From the NCBI RefSeq assembly GCF_017163755.1, contig NZ_JAFIWC010000007.1, positions 117,355-181,354 of the forward strand: a stretch of DNA of 64,000 nt. The letters run 5' to 3'. How positions within the stretch are numbered: the stretch's first letter is position 1; each line of letters opens with the position of its first letter. The notes under the pieces are model-generated. The model worked only from the letters and a program-made list of their open reading frames with translations, had not been told where the DNA came from and searched no databases. This document shows, one piece after another, positions 56,231 to 64,000 of this stretch. Position numbers and translations under genes: made by a program. This stretch comes from Xanthomonas sp. (GTDB lineage Bacteria; Pseudomonadota; Gammaproteobacteria; Xanthomonadales; Xanthomonadaceae).

Positions 56231-57232
56231 CTAGAACCGCCACCAGGCGGCGGCGAACGGGCCGCCGGCGCCGCCGGTGTTGCGCCCGGCGACCGGCTGC
56301 TGGTAGCCCAGCTGCAGTTGCGTGCCGCCCGGCAGCGTGTGCAGCAGCGACAGTTGCAGCTTGGTCAGGTCGTAGTCGGTGGTGTCGATGAAGTTGGTCG
56401 GATTGCGGCCGCTGCCGTTGCCCAGGCCCTGGATCGCGTTGGCTTCGCCGATCAGCATCCAGCGCGGGGCCAGCGCCACGCCGCTGGACACGTCCAGCCG
56501 CGCCTCGTCGGCCGCGCTGCCGCCGCGCAGGCGCACGGCGGCACCGGCATCGACGTAGGCGTCCAGGCCGCCCAGCGTGTAGCCGCGGCCGACGCTGTAG
56601 CGCAGCTCCAGGCCGTAGTCGCCCAGGCCCAGCGCCGGCTGATCGTCGCGGTCGTAGGCCGGCACGCTGAGCAGCGCCTGCACTGCGCCCTGCCAGGGAC
56701 CATCGCCGCCGTCCGGATCGAGCCGGTAGCGCAATCCCATCTCCTGGTCCGCCGGGCCGCGCGTGCGGCCACGGAAGGTGTCGCTGCGATAGGCCGCTTC
56801 GGTGACGTAGAAATTGCCGATGGCGGTCAGGTCCGCGTTGAGACCGTATTCGATGTACAGGTTGAGCTGGTCCTGGCGGCTGCGGCCGCCATCGGGAAAA
56901 TGCGTGCGCCTGCCCGAATCCGTATAGACCGAGCCGTCGTCGGCGTGGCTGGCCTTGAGGATCGCCAGCGTGGCGCCGTCGTCCTGCACCCAGGCGCCGG
57001 CGAAGCACGGCGCGGCCGCCAGCAAGGCGGCCAGGCCGACGCCCAGCGCCGGCAACGCGGGCCAGCGGCGGCACGCCTGCGCCGACGCCGCCGCAGCGCT
57101 GCCGCCATCGCGACCTGCCGCTGCCGTGCGCCACGGGTCCTGCGCCACGCGCGGCCGATGCGGCGGCACGCGCTCGGGAGCGGCACATGCGCCCGGCCGC
57201 GAGCGCGGGCGCTCGTCGTGAGACTGGTTCAT
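56231..57232 (-). CDS. xagA: XagA-like exported beta-barrel protein
   Basis: A 333-residue protein. An unusually long basic N terminus (about 65 residues) precedes the signal helix (ALPALGVGLAALLAAAPCFA); the real start may lie further in. The mature part (GAWVQDDGATLAILKASHADD, IEYGLNADLTAIGNFYVTEAAYRSD, TTDYDLTKLQLSLLHTLPGGTQLQLGYQQPV) alternates like an outer-membrane barrel and ends in WWRF. It is the first gene of the xagABCD-type operon, so it may be the exit pore for the glycan. AGGAAA precedes the ATG. Confidence 0.72.
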   Translation of the reverse strand: MNQSHDERPRSRPGACAAPERVPPHRPRVAQDPWRTAAAGRDGGSAAAASAQACRRWPALPALGVGLAALLAAAPCFAGAWVQDDGATLAILKASHADDGSVYTDSGRRTHFPDGGRSRQDQLNLYIEYGLNADLTAIGNFYVTEAAYRSDTFRGRTRGPADQEMGLRYRLDPDGGDGPWQGAVQALLSVPAYDRDDQPALGLGDYGLELRYSVGRGYTLGGLDAYVDAGAAVRLRGGSAADEARLDVSSGVALAPRWMLIGEANAIQGLGNGSGRNPTNFIDTTDYDLTKLQLSLLHTLPGGTQLQLGYQQPVAGRNTGGAGGPFAAAWWRF

Positions 57233-57319
57233 TGCGGTTTGTTTCCTGGTGGGGGCCCCCTGGACGGGGCAGGAAACGACCCCAGGCGGGATCGCGAATG
57301 GACCTTAGCACTTTTTTAA

Positions 57320-57335
57320 CGTGATTCAACGCACG
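57320..57335. promoter_or_regulatory. Weak Clp-like site upstream of xagA
   Basis: CGTGATTCAACGCACG matches GTGA-N6-TCAC at all but one core position and lies 88 bases before xagA. A similar but better site precedes wecB. Confidence is low because one-mismatch sites occur often. Confidence 0.25.
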
Positions 57336-57387
57336 CGATAAATGAACCACTCATCACGCATTTACCTATCGATCCCGCGCGCGCGTC

Positions 57388-58233
57388 TCAGCCTGGCCGC
57401 CGCCAGCACAGCCGCGCGAAGGTCGCCCCGGCATGCAGCCAGATCACCGCCCAGACCGCCACGCGCACCGGCCACGCGCGCGCGGGCGCCTCGAACTTGC
57501 GGAAGTAGCGCCACAGCCCGCGATGCTTGTGCCATTCGACGAACCACGGGCGCGCGCGGCTGGACACGCCGCGCACGTGGGTCACGCGCAACGTGTTCAG
57601 CACCGCCACGGTGGCGCCGGCCTGGCGCGCGCGCCGGCACAGGTCCAGGTCCTCGGCGTGCAGCCGGTAGCCGGCGTCCCAGCCGCCGATGCGCTGGAAC
57701 AGCTGTCGCGACAGCAGCATCAGCGCGCCGGACAGCGCATCCACGCGCTGCAGCGGCTGCGCCGGATCGGCCGCCAGCGCCAGCCGCGAGCCGGCCAGCG
57801 GATGCCGCAGCATCGCCGCGAAATCCGGATCGCGCCGGCGCACCGCCGCATCCGGCCGGCCCCGCTCGTCCACCTGCTCCACGCCCAGCAGCGCGTCGCC
57901 GAGCGCGGCGGCCTGCACGCGCAGCGTGGCCAGCGTGTCGGTCTCCACCAACAGGTCCGGGTTGACGAATGCCAGCCACGGCGCGTCGCAGTCGGCCGCG
58001 CCCTGGTTGCATGCGGCGGCGAACCCGGGGTTGTCCGGATTGGCGATGAAGCGCACCCGCGCATCCTCCAGCGCATGCCGCTGCACGATCGCCAGCGTGT
58101 CGTCCTGCGAGGCATTGTCGACGACGCGGATCTGCGCCACCCCGGCCGCCGCGCGCAGCCGCTGCAAGCACGTGTCGATGGTGCTGCCGCTCTCGTAGGT
58201 CACCACCACCACGGCCATCTGCTGTTCGCTCAT
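57388..58233 (-). CDS. GT2 glycosyltransferase (rhamnosyltransferase-like)
   Basis: A 281-residue soluble GT-A enzyme: VVVVTYESGSTIDTCLQRLRAA at the N terminus, VVDNASQDDT, NPDNPGFAAACNQGA, and FVNPDLLVE as the metal-binding motif, then DALSGALMLLSRQLFQRIGGWDAGYRLHAEDLDLCRRA as acceptor region. The C terminus has a short hydrophobic segment. The pattern matches rhamnosyltransferases of the WbbL/RfbN group. It lies 155 bases upstream of xagA and in the same direction, but has its own context; the sugar is not known. Confidence 0.83.
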   Translation of the reverse strand: MSEQQMAVVVVTYESGSTIDTCLQRLRAAAGVAQIRVVDNASQDDTLAIVQRHALEDARVRFIANPDNPGFAAACNQGAADCDAPWLAFVNPDLLVETDTLATLRVQAAALGDALLGVEQVDERGRPDAAVRRRDPDFAAMLRHPLAGSRLALAADPAQPLQRVDALSGALMLLSRQLFQRIGGWDAGYRLHAEDLDLCRRARQAGATVAVLNTLRVTHVRGVSSRARPWFVEWHKHRGLWRYFRKFEAPARAWPVRVAVWAVIWLHAGATFARLCWRRPG

Positions 58234-58576
58234 CGGCCGATTATCCCGCAACGCGGGCCGCCGACGCGCGGGCATGGCGCCGCGCCCCGCTTGCCGCGCA
58301 TAATCTGCGCCCGTTCGACGTGCAGCCTGCCTGGCAGCCGGCCGCCGTCGACGGAGGAGCGGAACCGTCCGCCTCCTTTTCCTTCGCATAGTGCAGATGC
58401 CGGCCAGCGCTCGTTCCTGTCCGCGGCTGCCGCCACGACGCAACCACCGCGCACGCCGCTCCGGCATGCGCGCGTACCGACGGCCCGGCGGCGCCGTCGC
58501 CCATTCAGCCGATATATCGATCGGGCGTATCCATAGGACCGCAGATCATTGGTCTAGACCAGACCGCGGGGCAAGC
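58234..58576. other. Promoter region upstream of the THI5-like operon
   Basis: 343 bases between divergent genes. It holds the palindrome at 58550-58561 and an AT-rich GATATATCGAT stretch near 58511 that may be a -10 or -35 area. No TPP-riboswitch consensus was found, and no gene. Confidence 0.5.
58550..58561. promoter_or_regulatory. GntR/HutC-type operator TGGTCTAGACCA
   Basis: A perfect 12-base palindrome 15 bases before the first gene of the operon. It matches the operator typical of HutC-subfamily GntR regulators such as NagR/DasR. It would repress or activate the four-gene unit in response to a small ligand. No regulator gene is in the window. Confidence 0.6.
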
Positions 58577-59530
58577 ATGCGCTTCCCTGTCCCGCCGGCT
58601 GCCTCCGCCATGCGCCCGCTGCGCGTCATGCTCGAATACTTCCATCCGTGGCCGAACTCGGCCGGCTTCTACCTGGCGCGCGAGCGCGGCTGGTACCGCG
58701 ACGCCGGCCTGGAGCTGGTGCTGCAGTTGCCCGACCCCTGGCATGGCGACGGCCTGGCGCACTTGCTGCGCGGCGACTGCGACTTCGCCGTGTTCCCCAG
58801 CAACCGGCTGCTGGTACGCCGCGCCGCCGGACAGCCGCTGCGCGCGATCGCGGCGATCAACCAGTGCGGGCTGGAGGCGATCCAGACCCTGTCCGACCTC
58901 GGCATCGGCCGCCCGCGCGACCTGGCCGGGCGCCGCCTGGCGATGAACCCCACGCCGCGCGGATTGGCGATGGTGCGGCACCTGGTCGCGCACGACGACG
59001 GCGATCCGCAGGCGGTGACGATCGTGGATGCCGGCACCCGCGAACTGCGACCGGAGGACCTGGCCGCCGGCGTCGCCGACGCCAGCTTCGGCGGCTACTG
59101 GGCCTGGGAAGCGCTGATGGACAGCCGCATCGATGCGGCGCGGCGCGTGACCTGGCCGGTCGCCGCGCTCGGCGCGCCCGACTACCACAGCTATCTGCTC
59201 GGCGCGCACGCGCGCACCCTGTCCGCGCACGCGCAACTGGTTCGCGCGTTCCTCGCCGCCACCGCGCGCGGCTTCCTGGCGGCGGCGGCGCAACCGCTGG
59301 CGGCGCTGGCGGCCTACGAACGCGCCACGCCGTACTTCCCGCGCAGCCTGCTGGCCGACTCGCTGCGCGCGATCGCGCCGACCTGGCTGCACCGCGGGCA
59401 GTGGGGGCAGATGCGCCAACCGCTGCTGCAGGGCTATGCGCAGTGGCTGGCGCAGCATGGCGCGCTCGCCGACGCCCAGGCCTGGCGCGGCGCCGCCGAC
59501 CCGCGCTTTCTCGCCGAGGCCGCGACATGA
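58577..59530 (+). CDS. THI5/NMT1/SsuA-like substrate-binding protein without signal peptide
   Basis: A 317-residue protein of the NMT1/THI5-like periplasmic-binding fold: MRPLRVMLEYFHPWPNSAGFYLARERGWYRDAGLELVLQLP, then GDCDFAVFPSNRLLVRRAAGQPLRAIAAINQ and NPTPRGLAMVRHLVAHDDGD. The family binds thiamine pyrimidine precursors, sulfonates or similar. There is no signal peptide and no ABC transporter gene next to it, so a cytoplasmic sensor or enzyme-like role is possible. The ATG at 58577 is preferred to 58610 because only it has a GGGG stretch upstream. The stop overlaps the next start. Confidence 0.78.
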   Translation: MRFPVPPAASAMRPLRVMLEYFHPWPNSAGFYLARERGWYRDAGLELVLQLPDPWHGDGLAHLLRGDCDFAVFPSNRLLVRRAAGQPLRAIAAINQCGLEAIQTLSDLGIGRPRDLAGRRLAMNPTPRGLAMVRHLVAHDDGDPQAVTIVDAGTRELRPEDLAAGVADASFGGYWAWEALMDSRIDAARRVTWPVAALGAPDYHSYLLGAHARTLSAHAQLVRAFLAATARGFLAAAAQPLAALAAYERATPYFPRSLLADSLRAIAPTWLHRGQWGQMRQPLLQGYAQWLAQHGALADAQAWRGAADPRFLAEAAT

Positions 59531-60678
59531 GCGCCTGCCACCAGATGCACGGCATGGCCGCCACCCCCGCGGCCGCCGACTGGCCGCCGCTGCGCGCCGA
59601 CGAAGTGGAGACCGTGCTGCGCCACTTCGCGCTGCCCGCCGCGGTGCGCGCGCTGCGCTGGCACAGCCCGCGCCCGTTCTCCGCCGCCGCGGAGGTGGAG
59701 ACCGAGGCCGGCATCGTGTTCGTCAAGCGCCATCACCGCCGCCTGCGCGACGTGCGCACGCTGGGCGAGGAGCATGCCTTCATCGCGCACCTGCGCGCGC
59801 GCGGCGCGCCGGTGCCGCGGCTGCTGCGCAGCGCCGCGGGCGCCACGGCGCTGGCGCTGGGCGAATGGACCTACGAAGTGCAGCACGCCGCCGAGGGCGA
59901 TGACGCCTATCGCGAGGCCGCATCGTGGACCGCGTTCGCAAGCACCGCGCACGCGCACGCGGCCGGCCGCGCGCTGGCGGAGCTGCACCGCGCCGCCGCC
60001 GGCTACGCCGCGGCGCCGCGCAGCACCACCCTGCTGGTCGCCAACCTGCGCCTGTTCGGCCAGGCGCAGCCGCTGCCGGCGCTGCAACGCGATCTCGCAC
60101 GGCGGCCGGCGCTGGCGGACTGGTTGCGGCGCCGCGACTGGCAAGCGGACCTGCGCGCGCACCTGCTGCCCTGGCACGCGCAGGCGTGGCCGCTGCTGCG
60201 CATGCCGCCGCCCGCGCTGTGGACGCACGGCGACTGGCACGCCTCCAATCTGCTGTGGCGCGGGCACGGCGCCGCCAGCGCGGTCAGCGCCGTGTTCGAC
60301 TTCGGCCTGGCCGACCGCAGCTTCGCGCTGTACGACCTGGCCACCGCGATCGAACGCAACCTGGTGCCATGGCTGCACCTGGACGACGGCCGCCGCGCCG
60401 TCGCCGAACTCGACCAGCTCGATGCGCTGCTGCGCGGCTACGCCGCGGTGCTGCCGCTGGACGCCGCGCAGCTGCGCACGCTGGCCGCCCTGCTGCCGCT
60501 GGCGCACGCGGATTTCGCGCTCAGCGAGGTCGAGTACTTCGCCGGCATCACCGGCTCGGACGCCAATGCCGACATCGCCTACCGGCGCTACCTGCTCGGC
60601 CACGCCGACTGGTTCGGCGACGAGGAAGGCCAGCGCCTGCTGCAGCGCCTGCACCGGCACGCGGCGGCCGCGCCGTGA
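59527..60678 (+). CDS. APH-family phosphotransferase (ThiK/choline-kinase fold)
   Basis: A 383-residue kinase-fold protein: ATP lysine K67 (VFVKRH), catalytic D236 in the Brenner motif THGDWHASN and N241, and the metal Asp D258 in FDFGLAD. The family includes thiamine kinase, homoserine kinase II and aminoglycoside kinases. The ATGA overlap with the THI5-like gene and GTGA overlap with the next gene show close coupling. The substrate is probably the compound handled by its neighbours. Confidence 0.78.
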   Translation: MSACHQMHGMAATPAAADWPPLRADEVETVLRHFALPAAVRALRWHSPRPFSAAAEVETEAGIVFVKRHHRRLRDVRTLGEEHAFIAHLRARGAPVPRLLRSAAGATALALGEWTYEVQHAAEGDDAYREAASWTAFASTAHAHAAGRALAELHRAAAGYAAAPRSTTLLVANLRLFGQAQPLPALQRDLARRPALADWLRRRDWQADLRAHLLPWHAQAWPLLRMPPPALWTHGDWHASNLLWRGHGAASAVSAVFDFGLADRSFALYDLATAIERNLVPWLHLDDGRRAVAELDQLDALLRGYAAVLPLDAAQLRTLAALLPLAHADFALSEVEYFAGITGSDANADIAYRRYLLGHADWFGDEEGQRLLQRLHRHAAAAP

Positions 60679-61643
60679 GCGCCGGCGCCGCAGCGTTGAT
60701 CGACGTCGCCGGCCTGGCGGCGCGCCTGCACGACCCGCGCCTGCGCCTGCTCGATGCCAGCGTCGTCCTGCCGGCACCGCGCTTCGACGGCGACTACCGT
60801 CCGGCCAGCGGCGCCGAGGACTGGCGCCACGCGCACATCCCGGGCGCGCGGCATGCCGACCTGCTGCACGCGTTGAGCGATGCGCAGGCCGGGTTCGGCT
60901 TCGCCCTGCCGCCGTGGCCGGCGCTGCGCGCCGCGCTGCAACGGCTGGGCATCGGCGACGGCTGCCAGCCGGTGCTCTACGACCGCAGCGACGGCTTCTG
61001 GGCCGCGCGGCTGTGGTGGATGCTGCGCAGCGCCGGGATCGACGCGCAGGTGCTGGATGGCGGCTGGCGCGCCTGGCAGGCCGCCGGCCTGCCCGAGGCC
61101 AGCGGCGACGCGCCGGCACCGGCGCCGGCAGCGCTCACCGCCGCGCCGCGCCCGGACCTGTGGGTGGATCGGCATCGCGTCGAGGCGGTGCTGCACGGGC
61201 GCGCCGCCGGCACCCTGGTCTGCGCGTTGTCGGCGCCCCTGTTCGCCGGGCACGCGCCGAGCCGCTACGCACGCCGCGGGCACATCCCCGGCAGCCGCAA
61301 CCTGCCGGCGCGCGCGGTGTTCGACGCCGGCGGACGCTACCTGCCGCCGGCGCAGCTGGCGCGCACGCTGGCGCCGCTGCTCGCCGCGCCACGGCCGTTG
61401 TTGCTGTACTGCGGCGGCGGCATTAGCGCCGCTGCGCTCGCGCTGGCGCTGAGCCTGCTCGGCGAAACCGAGCTGGCGCTCTACGACGGCTCGCTGCAGG
61501 AATGGGCGGCCGATCTGGCGCTGCCGCTGACGGTGCTGCCGCCGGCCGTGGCGGACATCGCCGGCACCGCCACCGACGCGGCGCCGATCGCGCCGACCGC
61601 GGCGGACATCGCCGCCCTCGCCACGCCGGAGCCGCGCCGATGA
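60675..61643 (+). CDS. Tandem-rhodanese sulfurtransferase (SseA-like)
   Basis: A 322-residue protein with two rhodanese domains. The N-terminal domain has HIPGARHADLLHALSDAQ and LYDRSDGFWAARLWWMLR but no catalytic Cys. The C-terminal one has HIPGSRNLPAR and the catalytic loop LYCGGGISAAALALAL. This is the structure of thiosulfate and 3-mercaptopyruvate sulfurtransferases. The GTG start at 60675 overlaps the kinase stop. A short Ala/Thr-rich tail follows the second domain. Confidence 0.87.
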   Translation: MSAGAAALIDVAGLAARLHDPRLRLLDASVVLPAPRFDGDYRPASGAEDWRHAHIPGARHADLLHALSDAQAGFGFALPPWPALRAALQRLGIGDGCQPVLYDRSDGFWAARLWWMLRSAGIDAQVLDGGWRAWQAAGLPEASGDAPAPAPAALTAAPRPDLWVDRHRVEAVLHGRAAGTLVCALSAPLFAGHAPSRYARRGHIPGSRNLPARAVFDAGGRYLPPAQLARTLAPLLAAPRPLLLYCGGGISAAALALALSLLGETELALYDGSLQEWAADLALPLTVLPPAVADIAGTATDAAPIAPTAADIAALATPEPRR

Positions 61644-61737
61644 GCCGCCGCGTCCGGCACGACGCGCGGCGCGCCCGATGTCGCCGCCGCCGATGACGCC
61701 ACCGCCCTTCCCCATCTTCCTTCGCACGAGGTTCCGC

Positions 61738-63924
61738 ATGCCGCTTCCTTCCCTCTCCCCCGCCCCGCTCGCCCTGGCGCTGGCGCTCGCCCTGGCCGGC
61801 GCCGCGCCGGTGCGGGCCGTCGCCACGGACACCGCCGTCGGCGATGGCGCGGCGCGCACGCCGGTCGAACTGGATGCGGTCAACGTGCAGGGCGAGCAGC
61901 CGCGCAACCGTTCCGACCTGGCCGGCTACGGCGACGCCGCGCTGCTGGACACGCCCGCGTCGATCGGCGTGATCGACCGCGCGCAGCTGGCCGACCGCCA
62001 GGCGCGCGTGCTCAGCGAGGTGCTGCGCGCCGATGCCTCGGTCGGCGATGCCTATGCGCCGATCGGCTACTACGAGAACTTCGTGGTGCGCGGCTATTCG
62101 CTCAACGCCGCCAACAGCTACCGCATCAATGGCCTGAGCATCGCCGGCGAGCAGAACGTGGCGCTGGAGAACAAGGAACAGGTGCAGGTGCTCAAGGGCC
62201 TGTCCGGCCTGCAGTCCGGCCTCGCCGAACCTGCCGGGGTGATCGACTACGCGACCAAGCGCCCGCAGCAGGTGCGCACGCTGGTGCTCGGCACCGACGA
62301 CGAAGGCGGCCGCTATGCCGCCGCCGACGTGGGCGGCTGGTTCGGCAGCGAGCGCCAGTTCGGGTTGCGGGTCAATGCCGCGCACGAGGGCATCCGCAGC
62401 TACGTCGCGCATGCCGACGGCCACCGCAACTTCCTGTCGCTGGCCGCGGACTGGAAGATCGACCCGCAATCGACCCTGCAGCTGGACGTGGAGTACCAGG
62501 ACCGGCAGCAACGGTCGGTGCCCGGCTACCAGTTGCTCGGCGGCGAGCGCGTGCCCGGCGACGTGTCGGTGCACCGCCTGCTGGCCTACCAGCCGTGGTC
62601 CAGGCCGGTCGGCATCGATGCGCTCAACGCGCAGGCGCGCTACCAGTACCGCGTCAACGACGCCTGGCGCGTGGAGCTCGCCGCCGCGCACAGCCGCGCG
62701 GTGATCGACGACTACTCCAGCTTCGCCTGGGGCTGCTATGGCGCGGCCAGCTGCGCCGACGACGCGGTGCCCAACTACTTCAGCAGCGAAGGCGAGTACG
62801 ACCTCTACGACTACCGCAGTCCCGACGACACGCGCCGCAACGACCAGGTGCAGGCGACGGCGAGCGGCGCGTTCGCCACCGGCCCGCTGCAGCACCAGGT
62901 CAGGGTCGGCGCGGACTACCTGCACCGCACCGTCGACCGCCACGGCTCGATCAACGAATGGATCGGCAGCGGCCGCATCGATGCCGACCCGCCGGTGTTC
63001 GCCCAGGCCGATGCCGAACTGGATCCCAAGCGGCGGCGCCTGGACAGCACCCAGACCTCGCTGCTGGCCAGCGACCGCATCGGCATCGGCGAGGCGTGGC
63101 AGGTGCTGCTCGGCGCGCGCCAGGTGCGCTACGACGAGCGCGCCTGGGACCGCGACGGCGCCCTGATCCGGCGCACGCGCCGCTCCGAACTGCTGCCGCA
63201 GGCGGCGGTGCTGTTCAAGCCGCAGGACGCCTTGTCGCTGTACGCCAGCTTCGCCAAGGGCCTGTCGCCCGGCGGCACCGCCTCGTGGTTCGCCAGCAAC
63301 GCCGACGAGATCCTCGCGCCGACCAGCGCCTACCAGAGCGAGGCCGGGCTGAAGTACGAACGCGACGGGCTGGCGCTGGGCGCGGCGCTGTTCGACATCC
63401 GCCAGGCCTACCAGTACGCGCAACCGCAGGACGACGGCACGTTCCTGTACCTGCAGCAGGGCCGGCTGCACAACCGCGGCATCGAGCTGTCGGCCGACGG
63501 CGCGGTCGGCGGCGGGCTGCGGCTGCAGGCCAGCGTGGCGGGCATCCGCGCGCGCGCCGAGGACACCGGCACGCCGGCCTACGAAGGCCACCAGGCATTG
63601 AACGTGCCCAGGCTGCGCGCCAGCGCGCAGGCCACCTGGGACGTGCCCGGCATCGCCGGCCTGGCGCTGCTGGGCGGCGCGCAGTACAGCGGCGCCAAGC
63701 ATGCCGACCGCGGCGGCCGCGTCGAGGTCGGCGGCTACACCGTGTACAACCTGGGCGCGCGCTACGCGACGCGGCTGGGCGCGGTGCCGACCACGCTGCG
63801 GCTGAGCGTGGACAACGTGGCCGACAAGCGCTACTGGCGCGACGTCGGCGAGTACGCCGGCGACGACTACCTGTTCCTGGGCGCGCCGCGCACGGCACGG
63901 CTGGCGTTGCAGTTCGATTTCTGA
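61738..63924 (+). CDS. TonB-dependent outer-membrane receptor (siderophore-receptor type)
   Basis: A 728-residue receptor. Signal peptide (PLALALALALAGAAPVRA), TonB-box region (VELDAVNVQGEQ), plug domain (DTPASIGVIDRAQLADRQARVLSEVLRADASV, ENFVVRGYSLN, RINGLSIAGEQNVALENKEQVQVLKG) and a 22-strand barrel ending in ARLALQFDF. GAGG lies before the ATG. It is 94 bases after the sulfurtransferase gene and probably shares its operon, so its ligand may be an organic nutrient rather than iron. The sequence after the stop is a heptamer array. Confidence 0.92.
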   Translation: MPLPSLSPAPLALALALALAGAAPVRAVATDTAVGDGAARTPVELDAVNVQGEQPRNRSDLAGYGDAALLDTPASIGVIDRAQLADRQARVLSEVLRADASVGDAYAPIGYYENFVVRGYSLNAANSYRINGLSIAGEQNVALENKEQVQVLKGLSGLQSGLAEPAGVIDYATKRPQQVRTLVLGTDDEGGRYAAADVGGWFGSERQFGLRVNAAHEGIRSYVAHADGHRNFLSLAADWKIDPQSTLQLDVEYQDRQQRSVPGYQLLGGERVPGDVSVHRLLAYQPWSRPVGIDALNAQARYQYRVNDAWRVELAAAHSRAVIDDYSSFAWGCYGAASCADDAVPNYFSSEGEYDLYDYRSPDDTRRNDQVQATASGAFATGPLQHQVRVGADYLHRTVDRHGSINEWIGSGRIDADPPVFAQADAELDPKRRRLDSTQTSLLASDRIGIGEAWQVLLGARQVRYDERAWDRDGALIRRTRRSELLPQAAVLFKPQDALSLYASFAKGLSPGGTASWFASNADEILAPTSAYQSEAGLKYERDGLALGAALFDIRQAYQYAQPQDDGTFLYLQQGRLHNRGIELSADGAVGGGLRLQASVAGIRARAEDTGTPAYEGHQALNVPRLRASAQATWDVPGIAGLALLGGAQYSGAKHADRGGRVEVGGYTVYNLGARYATRLGAVPTTLRLSVDNVADKRYWRDVGEYAGDDYLFLGAPRTARLALQFDF

Positions 63925-63926
63925 GC

Positions 63927-64000
63927 GGGACTCGGGACTCGGGACTCGGGACTCGGGACTCGGGACTCGGGACTCGGGACTCGGGACTCGGGACTCGGGA
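63927..64000. repeat. GGGACTC heptamer array, at least ten copies, running off the window
   Basis: Ten perfect copies and four more bases, starting two bases after the receptor stop codon and continuing past the end of the window. It is the longest array of the family here and should vary in copy number between strains. Confidence 0.95.

Noticed and set aside
58234..58576. TPP riboswitch before the THI5-like gene
   Set aside because: The conserved CTGAGA and ACCTGA blocks are absent; only the GntR-type palindrome is seen.
63927..64000. CRISPR or telomere-like array
   Set aside because: The repeat unit is seven bases with no spacers; it belongs to the heptamer family found at other gene ends.

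Overview
The window is about 70% GC, with dense gene packing and long start-stop-overlapping operons. The gene content (torF-kdp, an Ax21-like barrel protein, xagABCD-like genes, an FMN-riboswitch rib operon) fits a chromosome of Xanthomonas or a close relative in the Xanthomonadaceae. The GGGACCG/GGGACTC heptamer arrays between genes point the same way. No rRNA, tRNA, CRISPR, transposase or prophage gene was found. Genus assignment is an inference from recognised gene families, not from a marker gene.

Layout. 1-8.3 kb: the 3' part of a GlcD-like FAD oxidase, an RND efflux pair (membrane fusion protein and pump), a divergent MipA/OmpV porin with an orphan OmpR-type response regulator, and a secreted alpha/beta hydrolase. 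8.5-17.4 kb: the minus-strand potassium operon torF-kdpF-kdpA-kdpB-kdpC-kdpD-kdpE, including the 30-codon kdpF. 17.6-19.2 kb: a secreted CocE/S15-type hydrolase. 19.5-30.2 kb: housekeeping genes in two minus-strand groups. One is an FMN riboswitch followed by ribE-ribB-ribH-nusB-hypothetical-thiL. The other is glyA-nrdR-hypothetical-ribD. An Ax21-like gene lies between them. 30.3-33.4 kb: an RcnB-like protein, ettA and a peptide deformylase.

33.7-57.2 kb is a surface-glycan region with two operons. The first, read from wecB at 50.4 kb down to 34.7 kb, is an Nfr-type polysaccharide system: UDP-GlcNAc 2-epimerase, BcsB-like periplasmic protein, NfrB-like glycosyltransferase with C-terminal MshEN (c-di-GMP) domains, and NfrA-like outer-membrane TPR/barrel protein. 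It is fused to an alginate-style acylation set (AlgX-, AlgJ-, AlgI- and AlgF-like) and to an acyl carrier protein, a DltA-like amino-acid adenylating enzyme and an acyl-CoA dehydrogenase. The second, xagABCD-like, encodes a barrel protein, an MshEN-bearing glycosyltransferase, a polytopic membrane protein and a glycosidase-like lipoprotein. Only pncB separates them. The picture is of two c-di-GMP-switched exopolysaccharides, one of which carries an unusual carrier-protein-activated substituent. This is the most likely undescribed system in the window.

57.4-64 kb: a stand-alone GT2 enzyme, then a plus-strand operon (THI5/NMT1-like binding protein, APH-family kinase, tandem-rhodanese sulfurtransferase, TonB-dependent receptor) behind a perfect GntR/HutC-type palindrome. 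A second theme runs through the window. Heptamer-repeat elements sit at 3' ends of genes, and two of them supply the C-terminal tail and stop codon of KdpC and of RibB.
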